A stretch of 50,252 nucleotides of DNA from an uncultured Pelagibacteraceae bacterium. GTDB taxonomy: Bacteria; Pseudomonadota; Alphaproteobacteria; Pelagibacterales; Pelagibacteraceae. The DNA lies in contig CACBFA010000004.1 in the NCBI GenBank assembly GCA_902538525.1, positions 1 through 50,252 on the forward strand. The letters run 5' to 3'. Positions 26,206 to 35,881 of the stretch are shown piece by piece (position 1 is the first letter of the stretch; every line of letters starts with the position of its first letter). The translations under genes and the position numbers were made by a program. The notes under the pieces are model-generated. The model had not been told where the DNA came from and ran no database searches. It worked only from the letters and a program-made list of their open reading frames with translations.

Positions 26206-26703
26206 ATGATAATTGTTGGAATTGATCCAGGAATAGCAGGTGCAATTTGTTTTTTTTCTGACGGTAAAATTATTGATGTAATCGACATGCCTACAATGGC
26301 TGAAGGAAAAAAAAATAAAAAACAAGTTAATGGCAGGCAAATATATAATGAAATAATGATAATAAAAAATAAATTTATCAATGAAAATATAAGTGTAATA
26401 GTCGAACATGTTTCTGCTATGCCAGGACAAGGTGTGACAAGTATGTTTAATTTTGGACAATCATTTGGGGTTATTAAAGGCATATGTTCCGCAATGGAAC
26501 TTCCCATTTTTTATGTTAGACCAGCAAAATGGAAAAAACATTTTAATTTGATTAACTCTGCAAAAGATGCAAGTAGAACTAAAGTAATTGAAATGTTTCC
26601 TGATATTTCTAATAAGTTATCAAAAAAAAAAGACAATAATAAAGCAGATGCTATTTTAATTGCTCAATATTTTGAAAACATTAGGGAAAACAAGGATAAC
26701 TAG
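26206..26703 (+). CDS. RuvC-like Holliday junction resolvase (phage/MOC1-like form)
   Basis: A 165-residue RNase H-fold nuclease. IDPGIAG (6-12) gives D7, VIVEHVSAMPGQG (65-76) gives E67, and ADAILIAQYF (148-157) gives the C-terminal acidic site D149. The KWKKHF block, the KDASRTKVIEMFP block and the GVTSMFNFGQSFG block resemble phage-type and plant MOC1-type RuvC rather than classical RuvC. It should cut Holliday junctions. It sits at the usual place after yebC, but ruvA, ruvB and ybgC, normally next before tolQ, are missing; tolQ follows after 56 bases. Confidence 0.75.
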   Translation: MIIVGIDPGIAGAICFFSDGKIIDVIDMPTMAEGKKNKKQVNGRQIYNEIMIIKNKFINENISVIVEHVSAMPGQGVTSMFNFGQSFGVIKGICSAMELPIFYVRPAKWKKHFNLINSAKDASRTKVIEMFPDISNKLSKKKDNNKADAILIAQYFENIRENKDN

Positions 26704-26759
26704 TCCATTAGATTCTTTTAAAGTCAAATTAATGACATATTTTAATGAGAAACGATTGA

Positions 26760-27434
26760 ATGGAAGCAGATATTGCAACACAAAGCTTAGGTCTAGCAAG
26801 TAACACAGATTTTTCTTTAATTAGTTTATTTTTACGAGCGGATATAATTGTCAAGTCGGTAATTATAATATTAATTCTAAGTTCTATTTATTCATGGGCA
26901 ATAATATTTGAGAAAATAAGAATGTTTAGAAAGATCAATAAAAGTGCTGAGGAATTTGAGGAAAAATTTTGGAAATCGAAGTCTGCTGAAACATTTTATA
27001 ACAGTTTACCTTCAAATATTGAGGATCCTATGGCAAAATTGTTTAAAAGTTCTATGCAAACAGTCATGAAAACTAGATCTAAATCAAATTTATCTGAGAG
27101 ACTATCTAGCGTTTTAGAAGTTAATATTGAAAAACAAATGGTAACAGTTGAGAAATATAACAGTTTTTTAGCAACAGTTGGATCAACTGCTCCATTTATT
27201 GGATTATTTGGAACTGTGTGGGGTATTATGAATTCTTTTCAATCAATTGCGATTTCAAGAAATACCAGTCTCGCAATAGTTGCTCCAGGTATTGCTGAAG
27301 CCCTATTTGCTACAGCACTTGGTTTGTTAGCTGCTATACCAGCTGTAATTGCTTATAATAAATTTAACTCAGATTCAAAAAAATACTCTCAAAAATTAGA
27401 AAATTTTTCTAAACGGTTTTTATCAATTTTATAA
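26760..27434 (+). CDS. tolQ: Tol-Pal system protein TolQ
   Basis: A 224-residue inner-membrane protein of the TolQ/ExbB/MotA family with three helices: about 25-45, 135-160 and 170-195. ATVGSTAPFIGLFGTVWGIM and PGIAEALFATALGLLAAIPAV are its signatures. With TolR it forms the proton-driven motor that powers TolA during outer-membrane constriction. Position ahead of tolR-tolA-tolB-pal makes TolQ and not ExbB. The stop touches the tolR start. Confidence 0.95.
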   Translation: MEADIATQSLGLASNTDFSLISLFLRADIIVKSVIIILILSSIYSWAIIFEKIRMFRKINKSAEEFEEKFWKSKSAETFYNSLPSNIEDPMAKLFKSSMQTVMKTRSKSNLSERLSSVLEVNIEKQMVTVEKYNSFLATVGSTAPFIGLFGTVWGIMNSFQSIAISRNTSLAIVAPGIAEALFATALGLLAAIPAVIAYNKFNSDSKKYSQKLENFSKRFLSIL

Positions 27435-27851
27435 ATGGCCCTTAAGCTTAAAAGTTCAAGAAACGATCCAATGAGTGAGATTAATGTTACTCCATTTGTA
27501 GATGTAATGTTAGTCTTATTAATAATCTTTATGGTTACAGCCCCACTACTCACTGTTGGTGTTCAAGTTGACTTACCCGAAACCTCTGCAGATACACTTC
27601 CAGAAGAGAATGAGCCGTTAACCTTAACTATTAATTCCAAAGGAGAAATTTTTATTCAAGAAACCAAAGTAGAATTTAATAATTTAATTGTAAAAATATT
27701 AGCTGTTTCAAATAATAGAACTGATACAAGAATTTATGTTAGAGGAGATAAAGCAATAAATTACGGAAGAGTGCTCGAAATAATGGGTATGTTATCAGGA
27801 TCTGGTTTTACCAAGGTAGCCTTAATTTCAGAGCCCAACAAAGAGAGATAA
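27435..27851 (+). CDS. tolR: Tol-Pal system protein TolR
   Basis: A 138-residue protein with a short cytoplasmic start, one membrane helix (about 20-40) and a periplasmic domain. INVTPFVDVMLVLLIIFMVTAP carries the aspartate (D23) that takes protons in TolR/ExbD. It begins one base after the tolQ stop. Length and layout are typical. Confidence 0.95.
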   Translation: MALKLKSSRNDPMSEINVTPFVDVMLVLLIIFMVTAPLLTVGVQVDLPETSADTLPEENEPLTLTINSKGEIFIQETKVEFNNLIVKILAVSNNRTDTRIYVRGDKAINYGRVLEIMGMLSGSGFTKVALISEPNKER

Positions 27852-27856
27852 TTATT

Positions 27857-28825
27857 ATGTATCGAGGTTTAATTATCTCCTCTGGTTTTCATTTAGTAAT
27901 CGTGACCATTAGTATATTGGCCTTACCGTTTGTTGCAAAAAAACCTTTAGATATTCCACCTTTAATTTCTGTTGAATTAATCCAAATAGCAGAAAAAACA
28001 AATATACCTTATGCACCAAAGGCTTCAAAAATAATAGAAAAAGCAAAACAAAAAAATGAAAAACTTTTATCAGAGCAAGCACCTCCAAAAAAAATAAAAA
28101 AAGATATAAAAAAAGAGGTAAAAACTGATAAAAATAAAAATGAAATTTCTAAACTGACATCTAAAAAAACACCGACTAATGAATTAAAAAAAGATAAATT
28201 AAAAAAAGATAAATTAAATGCTGTTCCTTTGCCTGAGGAAGAAAAGCAAAAAATACAACCAAAAGAAGAAAAAATGCAAAAACCATCAAAAGATATAAAC
28301 GACGAAAATATAAAAAAAATAGTAGAGACTAAAAAACCACTATTGGAGGAAAAAAAAGTTAAACAAGTTTCTGAATTTGAGAAAAAAGAAAACCTAGATT
28401 TAAATGAAATTGCAGCATTGATAGATAAGAAGAAAGAAAATTTAGCAGAGACAAAGCAAGAGGCAGATAAAATTTCACAGTCCGATGATAATACAATGGA
28501 TTATTCAAAATTAACTTTAAGTGAAGAGGACGCTCTAAAGGCACAAATCTTTACTTGTTGGAGTGTTCCTATTGGCTTACCTTTCAGTGAAGATTTACTT
28601 GTAAGAGTAAAGCTTCAACTAAAACCAGATGGAACAATTGAAAAATTAGAAATGTTAGACCATGTAAAAATGAATACACCGGGCAAGGAAAACTTTAGAA
28701 CTTTAGCAGATAGCGTCAGAAGAGCTCTTCAATTATGCAACCCTTTGAAGGTACCGTCAAGTGGTTATGAAAGATGGAAAAATATGATTTTAAATTTTGA
28801 TGCTCGTGATATGCTCGGAGGATAA
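27857..28825 (+). CDS. tolA: Tol-Pal system protein TolA
   Basis: A 322-residue protein: short N-terminus, one membrane helix at about 7-27, a long Lys/Glu-rich helical stalk (about 45-200) and a C-terminal domain from about 215, with W-S-V-P-I-G-L-P and [17 protein letters not shown]. It links the TolQR motor to TolB/Pal at the outer membrane. The stalk contains a 15-base tandem duplication that repeats the peptide K-K-D-K-L near 28187-28216. The stop overlaps the tolB start by one base. Confidence 0.88.
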   Translation: MYRGLIISSGFHLVIVTISILALPFVAKKPLDIPPLISVELIQIAEKTNIPYAPKASKIIEKAKQKNEKLLSEQAPPKKIKKDIKKEVKTDKNKNEISKLTSKKTPTNELKKDKLKKDKLNAVPLPEEEKQKIQPKEEKMQKPSKDINDENIKKIVETKKPLLEEKKVKQVSEFEKKENLDLNEIAALIDKKKENLAETKQEADKISQSDDNTMDYSKLTLSEEDALKAQIFTCWSVPIGLPFSEDLLVRVKLQLKPDGTIEKLEMLDHVKMNTPGKENFRTLADSVRRALQLCNPLKVPSSGYERWKNMILNFDARDMLGG

Positions 28826-30171
28826 TGATTAAAATTTTAAAAATAATTTTTCTTATAGTGCTGTTCTCAACTAATAAAGCTTACTCCATGATTGAGATTG
28901 ATATAACCAGAGGTAATTTAGATCCTTTGCCAATCGCAGTTTCACCATTATTCCAAGATGACAAATCAAAAAAAAATTCTATTAATGAGATAAAAACTGA
29001 AAATGTTGGCTCAGAGATATCCTTAGTTGTAGAAAACAATCTAAAAACTTCAGGACTATTTAATCCACTCAGTAAGGAAGCATTTTTACAAAAGCCAGAT
29101 ATTGCTCATTTAAAACCAAGATTTGAGGATTGGGCATTGATTAAAGCTCAAGCTTTAATTACAGGCAAAGTAACAATTGAGGACAAAAAATTAAAAGTTG
29201 AATTTAGACTATGGGATATTTTAGCTGGAAGAGAAATGATGGCTTTAGCATTTACAACAGTTCCAAGTAATTGGAGGAGAGTTGGACATATAATTTCTGA
29301 TAAAGTTTACGAAAGATTAACCGGAGAAAAAGGATATTTTGATACTAGAATTATTTATGTATCTGAAGAAGGACCAAAGACTGCAAGAGTTAAAAAGTTA
29401 GCTATTATGGATCAAGATGGTTTTAACACAAAATATTTAACACTAGGAAATGAATTAGTTTTAACTCCTAGATTTAATCCGACAAGTCAAATGGTGACTT
29501 ACCTATCTTATTTTAAAAATTTACCAAGGGTATATTTATTAGATATTGAAACTGGCACCCAAGAAGTAGTTGGTGATTTTCCGGGAATGACATTTGCTCC
29601 ACGATTTTCACCAGATGGAAAAAAAATTATTATGAGTTTTGCAAAAGATGGAAACTCAGATATTTATACAATGGATTTGGAAAATAGAATTGTTGAAAGA
29701 ATAACTAATCATCCATCAATTGATACATCGCCTTCTTACTCACCTGATAATCGATTTATAACATTTAATTCTGATAGAAGTGGATTTCAACAAATCTATG
29801 TAATGAAATCTGATGGTTCAAATGTAAAAAGAATTTCATTTGGCAAAGGATTGTATGGCACACCTGTATGGTCTCCAAGAGGTGATTTAATTGCGTTTAC
29901 AAAACTACATAAAGGAAAATTTTATATCGGTGTTATGCGAACTGATGGATCTGGTGAAAGATTATTGACTGAAAATTACTATCAAGAAGCTCCTTCTTGG
30001 TCTCCAAATGGAAGAGTTTTAATTTTTTATAGAGAGACCAAATCTAACGATAAAGGTGAAGGATTTAGTGCCAAGTTATGGTCTATAGATCTTACAGGTT
30101 ATAATGAAAGGCAAGTTCAAACAGAGACGGATGCCTCTGACCCATCTTGGTCGTCTTTATTAAGTAATTAG
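28825..30171 (+). CDS. tolB: Tol-Pal system protein TolB
   Basis: A 448-residue periplasmic protein. A signal peptide (about 1-20, ending A-Y-S) is followed by the TolB N-terminal domain and a beta-propeller with repeats [24 protein letters not shown] and WSPNGRVL. It binds Pal and releases it on signal from TolA. It starts at the last base of tolA. Downstream is a 99-base gap before pal, so pal may also have its own promoter. Confidence 0.95.
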   Translation: MIKILKIIFLIVLFSTNKAYSMIEIDITRGNLDPLPIAVSPLFQDDKSKKNSINEIKTENVGSEISLVVENNLKTSGLFNPLSKEAFLQKPDIAHLKPRFEDWALIKAQALITGKVTIEDKKLKVEFRLWDILAGREMMALAFTTVPSNWRRVGHIISDKVYERLTGEKGYFDTRIIYVSEEGPKTARVKKLAIMDQDGFNTKYLTLGNELVLTPRFNPTSQMVTYLSYFKNLPRVYLLDIETGTQEVVGDFPGMTFAPRFSPDGKKIIMSFAKDGNSDIYTMDLENRIVERITNHPSIDTSPSYSPDNRFITFNSDRSGFQQIYVMKSDGSNVKRISFGKGLYGTPVWSPRGDLIAFTKLHKGKFYIGVMRTDGSGERLLTENYYQEAPSWSPNGRVLIFYRETKSNDKGEGFSAKLWSIDLTGYNERQVQTETDASDPSWSSLLSN

Positions 30172-30260
30172 GGCTTTTTTATTAATTTTTAATATAAATT
30201 AAGTTGATTTTTATGCTTGAAACATCTAATTAGTTGTGAAAAAGTTCTAATAAATTATTA

Positions 30261-30270
30261 AGGAGCATTA
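30261..30270 (+). promoter_or_regulatory. Strong ribosome-binding site of pal
   Basis: AAGGAG ending at 30265, five bases before the ATG at 30271, is one of the few clear Shine-Dalgarno sequences in this window. It suits a very abundant lipoprotein. Confidence 0.7.
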
Positions 30271-30759
30271 ATGAATTTTAGCAAATCATTTAGAAATACT
30301 TTTCTAGTTATATTATTAAGTTTAATCGTATCGGCTTGTGCTACGAAAAAAACCACTACGACAGTTGAGGGTCAAATGCAAGGTGATGTCTACACAGGAA
30401 CTGATACTGTTAAATATTTAGCTGACGGTGTTCCGGACAGAGTATTTTTTGCGACAAACGAATCTATTTTAACAACTAAATCAAGAGACACATTAAGAAA
30501 ACAAGCAAATTGGTTAAGAGAAAATTCTAGCATCAATGTTGTGGTCGAAGGTCATGCCGACGAAAGAGGAACAAGAGAATATAACTTGGCTTTAGGCGAA
30601 AGAAGAGCAAATGCTGCCAAAGATTATCTGATTACTTATGGAATATCTGCTGATAGAATTTCAGTAATAAGTTACGGAAAAGAAAGACCAGTTGACTCAG
30701 GTTCAAATCCGCTTTCTTGGTCTAAGAATAGAAGATCTGTAACTGTAAAAGCTAATTAA
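30271..30759 (+). CDS. pal: Peptidoglycan-associated lipoprotein Pal
   Basis: A 162-residue lipoprotein. The signal peptide ends in the lipobox VSAC, with the lipidated cysteine at residue 23. The C-terminal OmpA-like domain (about 55-162) has VFFATNESIL, VVVEGHADERGTREYNLALGERRA and ISYGKERP, the peptidoglycan-binding motifs. It ties the outer membrane to the wall and works with TolB. A strong ribosome-binding site precedes it and a hairpin terminator follows. Confidence 0.96.
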   Translation: MNFSKSFRNTFLVILLSLIVSACATKKTTTTVEGQMQGDVYTGTDTVKYLADGVPDRVFFATNESILTTKSRDTLRKQANWLRENSSINVVVEGHADERGTREYNLALGERRANAAKDYLITYGISADRISVISYGKERPVDSGSNPLSWSKNRRSVTVKAN

Positions 30760-30776
30760 AGCTATTTTAAATATTT

Positions 30777-30820
30777 AAAGACCCTAAAATTATTATAAAT
30801 AATTTAAGGGTCTTTTTTTT
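30777..30820 (+). terminator. Rho-independent terminator after pal
   Basis: AAAGACCCTAAAATT (30777-30791) pairs with AATTTAAGGGTCTTT (30801-30815) with one mismatch, loop of nine bases, followed by a run of T to 30820. It lies 17 bases after the pal stop and separates pal from cpoB. It is the clearest terminator in the window. Confidence 0.85.
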
Positions 30821-30848
30821 GCCATCATTATAATTAAAGAATAATTTA

Positions 30849-31853
30849 ATGTTTAAAAAGTTTATTAATATTTTTATTTATATAATTTCTATTTTTTTTA
30901 TTACATTTAGTGCAGGTTCTGAGGAATTAAATATGAGAGAAATCTTAGAAATTATTCAAAAAGATCTTAGAACATTGGAAAGAGCAGTTTATTCAGAGTC
31001 ATTTCAGAAAAAAACTGGAGCAGAAACCTCTTTGTCAAATAAAGAAACAGAAGATGTCTTGACAAGACATTTGTTAAAATTATCTGAAATAGAAAAACAA
31101 TTTCAAAATTTGACTAACAAATTTGAGGAAATTAATTTTAAAGTAGACAAATTATCATCTAGACTGTCCAAAACACAAGCTGATAACCAATTAAGATTTC
31201 AAGATTTAGAAAACAATTCTAGCCTCACTCAAAAAAATGAAATTAATGAACAAAATTTATTAACAAATGAAAATTCAGAGACAAATCTAGCCAGCAAAAA
31301 AATTATGCCAGGTGCATCCCAACCACAAGATTTAGGTACAATATCATATAAGGACATGACTGACACAAGTGAGACACAAACAATACAGTCTGTCGAAACA
31401 ACCCAAACAATTTTGACAGAAAATTTTATAAACGAAGAAAAAATTTTACCTGACGCCTCTCCTTTAGAGCAATATGAGTTCGCAACTAGTTTTTTAAAGG
31501 TGGGAGATTATAATATGGCAGAAAGAGCATTCAGAGAATTTGTTGATACAAATCCGGAAAATGAATTATCTGGAAATGCACAGTATTGGTATGCCGAAAC
31601 TTTTAGAATCAGACAACTTTATACAGATGCTGCATCTGCTTATTTAGAAGGTTACCAAAAATATCCTAAGAGCGAAAAAGCACCTATTAACCTTTTGAAA
31701 CTTGGAGTGTCATTGGTTCAAATTGGAGAGAAAGATCAGGGTTGCTTAATGATTGCTGGCGTTAAAAAACAGTATCCCAATGCCACTCAATCAGTACTTC
31801 AAAAAGCTAAATATGAAGAGAAAAAGTTTGAGTGCAGCAAAGAAAACTCTTAA
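30849..31853 (+). CDS. cpoB: Cell division coordinator CpoB (YbgF)
   Basis: A 334-residue periplasmic protein: signal peptide about 1-23, a coiled-coil trimerisation part at about 75-125, a Ser/Thr/Asn/Gln-rich linker, and TPR repeats from about 205 (YEFATSFLKVGDYNMAERAF and QYWYAETFRIRQLYTDAA). CpoB binds TolA and couples the wall synthesis machine with outer-membrane constriction. It is the last gene of the tol-pal group. Its 3' end overlaps the tilS start by 41 bases. Confidence 0.88.
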   Translation: MFKKFINIFIYIISIFFITFSAGSEELNMREILEIIQKDLRTLERAVYSESFQKKTGAETSLSNKETEDVLTRHLLKLSEIEKQFQNLTNKFEEINFKVDKLSSRLSKTQADNQLRFQDLENNSSLTQKNEINEQNLLTNENSETNLASKKIMPGASQPQDLGTISYKDMTDTSETQTIQSVETTQTILTENFINEEKILPDASPLEQYEFATSFLKVGDYNMAERAFREFVDTNPENELSGNAQYWYAETFRIRQLYTDAASAYLEGYQKYPKSEKAPINLLKLGVSLVQIGEKDQGCLMIAGVKKQYPNATQSVLQKAKYEEKKFECSKENS

Positions 31854-32862
31854 TTTTTATTTAACAAAATTAAAGGATCCCCAAATACAAAAATTATATA
31901 AACTATTTTCAAAAAATCTTGCATCTTTAAATATTAGCAATAAGAAAATTATGATTGGGGTTTCTGGCGGAGCTGACAGTTTATCTGTTTTGTTTTTCTC
32001 GAAGTGTTATGCATTAAAGCAAAAGATTAAATTATATCCAGTAATAATAGATCATAAATTGAGAAAAGAATCTACAAATGAGGCCAAAGATTTAAAGCAT
32101 AAACTTAAAAAAAACTTTAAAATTGAATGTAAAATTCTATCAAAAAAAAATTCTAAAATTGACAAGAACATACAATCTTACGCAAGAGATTTAAGGTATG
32201 ATTTATTTATCAAAGAATGTGCTAAAAATAATATAAGCAATCTTTTATTAGGCCATCATAAAGATGATTTGATTGAAAATTTTTTTATAAGATTTCTTAG
32301 AGGTTCTGGTTTAAAAGGACTTGTATCTTTTGATAAAAATGTAAGTAATCTTAATGGTATAAATATTATTAGACCATTTTTGTCTATTCCAAAAAAAGAA
32401 CTAGATATTATTAATAGAAAAACTTTTGGTTTCTTTGTTGAAGATCCAACTAATAACAACGATAAATTTTTAAGAACTAGAATAAGAAAACTTATAAAAA
32501 ATTTAAATAAAGATGGTTTAAATTTTAATAAATTCTATTTAACTCTAAAAAATTTATCAAAAAGTGATCAAGTTATTGAATATTTTGTTGAGAAAAATGT
32601 TTTAGAAAATTCAAAATACTTTGATAAAGATAAAAAAATAATTCTAAGCCAATCTTTTTTCAATAATCCAGAGGAAATTATTTTGCGAAGCTTTACACAA
32701 GTGCTTCAAAAGATCAGCAAGAAAAAAAACTATCCACGAGGTAAAAAGGTGGTTGGACTTCTGGATTCTTTAAAATTTTCAGACAAAAAAGTAAAATTGA
32801 CACTTTCAGGATGTATTATTGAAAAAATTAGCGATTCAGTCATTATTTACCAAGAAAAATGA
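31813..32862 (+). CDS. tilS: tRNA(Ile)-lysidine synthetase
   Basis: A 349-residue N-type ATP pyrophosphatase. MIGVSGGADSLSVLF has the P-loop SGGxDS, followed by IDHKLRKES and LLGHHKDDLIENFFIRFLRGSGLKGL, the TilS signatures. It changes C34 of tRNA-Ile(CAT) to lysidine so that it reads AUA, which is common in this AT-rich genome. I choose ATG 31813, overlapping cpoB by 41 bases; a longer frame from 31753 would overlap by 101. No in-frame start lies between 31813 and the P-loop at a better place. Confidence 0.9.
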   Translation: MKRKSLSAAKKTLNFYLTKLKDPQIQKLYKLFSKNLASLNISNKKIMIGVSGGADSLSVLFFSKCYALKQKIKLYPVIIDHKLRKESTNEAKDLKHKLKKNFKIECKILSKKNSKIDKNIQSYARDLRYDLFIKECAKNNISNLLLGHHKDDLIENFFIRFLRGSGLKGLVSFDKNVSNLNGINIIRPFLSIPKKELDIINRKTFGFFVEDPTNNNDKFLRTRIRKLIKNLNKDGLNFNKFYLTLKNLSKSDQVIEYFVEKNVLENSKYFDKDKKIILSQSFFNNPEEIILRSFTQVLQKISKKKNYPRGKKVVGLLDSLKFSDKKVKLTLSGCIIEKISDSVIIYQEK

Positions 32863-32930
32863 TATTTTTTTTTATTAAATGATCAAAATGACACTTGTTA
32901 ATTTATTAATAATTCTTAATTTAGCATTCT

Positions 32931-34823
32931 ATGAATTTTAAAAACTTAGCAATGTGGGGAATTATCGTTGTTTTGACGATTGGTCTTTATAATATGTTTA
33001 AAAATCCACAAGGTTCAATTTCTCAAAAAAACAAAATTATTTTTTCTGAATTCTTGTCTGAGGTTGATAATGGAAGAGTGGTCAAAGTTGAAATACAAGG
33101 AAAGAACATAAAAGGTGTATTATCAAATGGAAATCAATTTACCACTTATGCTCCCGAGGATCCGAATTTAATTCAAAAGTTAAGTGAAAAAGGTGTAAGT
33201 ATATCTGCTAGTCCTTTAGAAGAAAAAATGCCTTCGTTATTAGGTATACTGCTTTCATGGTTTCCAATGCTTTTATTAATTGCAGTGTGGATCTTTTTTA
33301 TGAGACAAATGCAAGGAGGAAAAGGTGGAGCCATGGGATTCGGTAGATCAAAAGCCAAAATGATGAATGAGGTAAAAGGTAAAGTTACTTTTAATGATGT
33401 TGCAGGTGTTGAAGAAGCAAAAGAAGAAGTAGAAGAAGTTGTAGAATTTTTAAAAGATCCAAGAAAGTTTAGTCGACTAGGTGGCAAAATCCCAAGAGGT
33501 TGTTTATTAGTAGGTCCTCCAGGTACTGGTAAAACTTTGTTAGCTAGAGCAATCGCTGGAGAAGCGGGGGTTCCGTTCTTTACGATCTCTGGATCAGATT
33601 TTGTTGAAATGTTTGTTGGTGTTGGAGCTTCTAGAGTTAGAGACATGTTTGAACAAGGAAAGAAGCATTCACCATGTATCATATTTATTGATGAGATTGA
33701 CGCTGTAGGAAGAAGCAGAGGCGCAGGTCTTGGTGGTGGAAATGATGAGAGAGAACAAACTCTAAATCAGCTATTAGTTGAGATGGACGGGTTTGATACT
33801 AATGAAGGTGTAATTATTATTGCCGCAACTAATAGGCCAGATGTACTAGATCCAGCTTTACTAAGACCTGGACGATTTGATAGACAAGTAGTTGTATCTA
33901 ATCCAGATCTACTCGGTAGAGAAAAGATTTTAAAGGTGCACGCAAAAAAAATATCAATGGCACCAGATGTTAACCTAAGAACAGTTGCAAGAGGCACCCC
34001 TGGATTTTCTGGAGCAGATTTAGCAAACCTCGTCAACGAAGCTGCATTGTTAGCTGCAAGAAAAAATAAAAGAATTGTGACTTATCAAGAATTTGAAGAA
34101 GCAAAAGACAAAGTAATGATGGGATCAGAAAGAAGATCAATGGTAATGTCAGAGGAAGAAAAGAAATTAACTGCCTATCATGAAGCTGGACATGCAATAG
34201 TAACAATAAATGAAAAAGCCGCTTATCCTATTCACAAAGCAACAATTATACCTAGAGGAAGAGCTTTAGGTATGGTTATGCAACTACCTGAGAGAGACGA
34301 GGTTTCTCAAACTAGAGAACAACTTCATGCTCAAATGGCCATTGCCATGGGTGGTAGAGTTGCAGAGGAACTAATATTTGGTGATGATAAAGTAACAACA
34401 GGCGCATCTAGCGATATTGAACAGGCAACTAAAAGAGCAAGAGCTATGGTAATGAGAGCTGGATTAAGTAAGGAAATGGGTCCAGTAGCTTACGGAGAAA
34501 ATGAGGAAGAAGTGTTTTTGGGTAGATCAGTTGCAAGACAACAAAATATGTCAGAGGAAACTGCAAGAAAAGTCGATAGTGAGATAAGAAAATTTGTTGA
34601 TATGGGTTATGAAAGAGCGAGAAGGGTATTAACTGAAAAAATAGAGGACCTGCATAAATTAGCTAAAGCATTACTAACTTATGAAACTTTGACAGGTGCA
34701 GAAATTGAGGACTTAATAAATAAAAATATATATCCAAAAAATAAAGAAGATTTAAAAGTTGAAGATGATGATCAAAGCTCTGCACTAGGCTCTATGGGCC
34801 TTAAACCAAAGATAGTGCACTAA
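32931..34823 (+). CDS. ftsH: ATP-dependent zinc metalloprotease FtsH
   Basis: A 630-residue membrane protease. Two membrane helices (about 7-24 and 103-124) enclose a periplasmic domain. The AAA part has GPPGTGKT (195-202), [11 protein letters not shown] and the second region of homology ([19 protein letters not shown]); HEAGH with H417 binds zinc. It degrades misfolded membrane proteins and regulators such as RpoH, whose gene is at 41173-42063. The 68-base gap before it carries no clear Shine-Dalgarno. The tilS-ftsH order is typical. Confidence 0.97.
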   Translation: MNFKNLAMWGIIVVLTIGLYNMFKNPQGSISQKNKIIFSEFLSEVDNGRVVKVEIQGKNIKGVLSNGNQFTTYAPEDPNLIQKLSEKGVSISASPLEEKMPSLLGILLSWFPMLLLIAVWIFFMRQMQGGKGGAMGFGRSKAKMMNEVKGKVTFNDVAGVEEAKEEVEEVVEFLKDPRKFSRLGGKIPRGCLLVGPPGTGKTLLARAIAGEAGVPFFTISGSDFVEMFVGVGASRVRDMFEQGKKHSPCIIFIDEIDAVGRSRGAGLGGGNDEREQTLNQLLVEMDGFDTNEGVIIIAATNRPDVLDPALLRPGRFDRQVVVSNPDLLGREKILKVHAKKISMAPDVNLRTVARGTPGFSGADLANLVNEAALLAARKNKRIVTYQEFEEAKDKVMMGSERRSMVMSEEEKKLTAYHEAGHAIVTINEKAAYPIHKATIIPRGRALGMVMQLPERDEVSQTREQLHAQMAIAMGGRVAEELIFGDDKVTTGASSDIEQATKRARAMVMRAGLSKEMGPVAYGENEEEVFLGRSVARQQNMSEETARKVDSEIRKFVDMGYERARRVLTEKIEDLHKLAKALLTYETLTGAEIEDLINKNIYPKNKEDLKVEDDDQSSALGSMGLKPKIVH

Positions 34824-34829
34824 GCATTA

Positions 34830-35879
34830 ATGAATAAATATTACACAAGAGCGTGTAATTTTTATTACGGAACAGTATCAAAAAAATATATTAAAAAAAA
34901 AAAAACCTTTCCTCTTAATGGCAATAAACTTATCTCTTTTGATAAAATAGAAATTATACATAGAAAAAAAATTAAAATTATTAATATCAAAGATATTAGC
35001 AAACTTCCAAATAAATTAAAAAATAAGGTTAACGGAGATTTAAAAAATATAAAAAAAAAGAAAACTTTTAAAAGATTGAATTTAACCAATACCCCTATTT
35101 TAATGGGTATAGTCAATTTGACCCCAGATAGTTTCTCAGATGGGGGTAAATATAATAAAAAAAATTTAGCTAAAAAACATGTTAACAACTTATTATCAAG
35201 TGGTGCAAAAATAATAGATATTGGTGGGGAGTCTACAAGACCAGGTGCACAGGATATTCATCCAAGCAAAGAATGGGATAGAATTAAATTTATTTTAAAT
35301 ATATTAAAAAATAAAAAAAGTTTTGTTTCATTAGATACTAGAAAAAGTTTCGTAATGGAGAAAGCATCAAAAATAAATATAGATCTTATAAATGATGTAT
35401 CTGGACTAAATTATGACCCAAATACTATTAAATTTTTAAAAAAAACAAAAAAACCTTTCGTCATTCATCATATGAAAGGAACGCCGAAGAACATGCAAAT
35501 CAAACCTTCTTATAAAAATGTGTTACTAGATATTTATGATTTTTTTGAAAAAAAATTAAAATATATAAGAAAAAAAGGAATCAAACACCATAATATTATA
35601 TTAGATCCAGGTATCGGTTTTGGAAAAAATTTGAAACATAATATTACTCTTTTAAAGAATATTTCTATTTTTCATTCGTTAGGTCTTCCTATAATGTTAG
35701 GATTATCAAGAAAAAGATTTATTAAGGAAATTGCTAAAGAAAATGATTCTAATGACAGAATTGGTGGAACAGTATCAGCTTGTATTCAATCTCATTTACA
35801 AGGAATTCAAATATTAAGAGTTCATGATGTAAATGAAATTAATCAAGCATTTAAAGTATTTAAAGTCTTACAAAGTTAA
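34830..35879 (+). CDS. folP: Dihydropteroate synthase
   Basis: A 349-residue protein. GIVNLTPDSFSDGGKY (about 91-106), GGESTRPGA and LDPGIGFGK are the DHPS signatures of the C-terminal TIM barrel. The first 85 or so residues are an extension; its YYTRACNFYYG and PLNGNKLISFDKIE pattern resembles the one in other alphaproteobacterial FolP, so it is not a wrong start. It joins p-aminobenzoate with dihydropterin pyrophosphate for folate synthesis. It begins seven bases after ftsH and ends two bases before glmM. Confidence 0.92.
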   Translation: MNKYYTRACNFYYGTVSKKYIKKKKTFPLNGNKLISFDKIEIIHRKKIKIINIKDISKLPNKLKNKVNGDLKNIKKKKTFKRLNLTNTPILMGIVNLTPDSFSDGGKYNKKNLAKKHVNNLLSSGAKIIDIGGESTRPGAQDIHPSKEWDRIKFILNILKNKKSFVSLDTRKSFVMEKASKINIDLINDVSGLNYDPNTIKFLKKTKKPFVIHHMKGTPKNMQIKPSYKNVLLDIYDFFEKKLKYIRKKGIKHHNIILDPGIGFGKNLKHNITLLKNISIFHSLGLPIMLGLSRKRFIKEIAKENDSNDRIGGTVSACIQSHLQGIQILRVHDVNEINQAFKVFKVLQS

Positions 35880-35881
35880 AT

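Noticed and set aside
26140-26507. Two overlapping minus-strand frames over the yebC/ruvC-like junction
   Set aside because: They are opposite conserved genes and show no family pattern.
28187-28216. Tandem repeat in tolA as a possible phase-variable site
   Set aside because: Only two copies of a 15-base unit, in frame, inside the Lys-rich stalk; slippage would merely change stalk length.
32891-32930. Heat-shock (RpoH) promoter before ftsH
   Set aside because: No CTTGAA-like box with a C-rich -10 is found; only AT-rich sequence with weak matches.
33173-33682. Long minus-strand open frame inside ftsH
   Set aside because: ftsH is complete and fully recognisable on the other strand; the frame has no known motif and is a shadow of the coding sequence.
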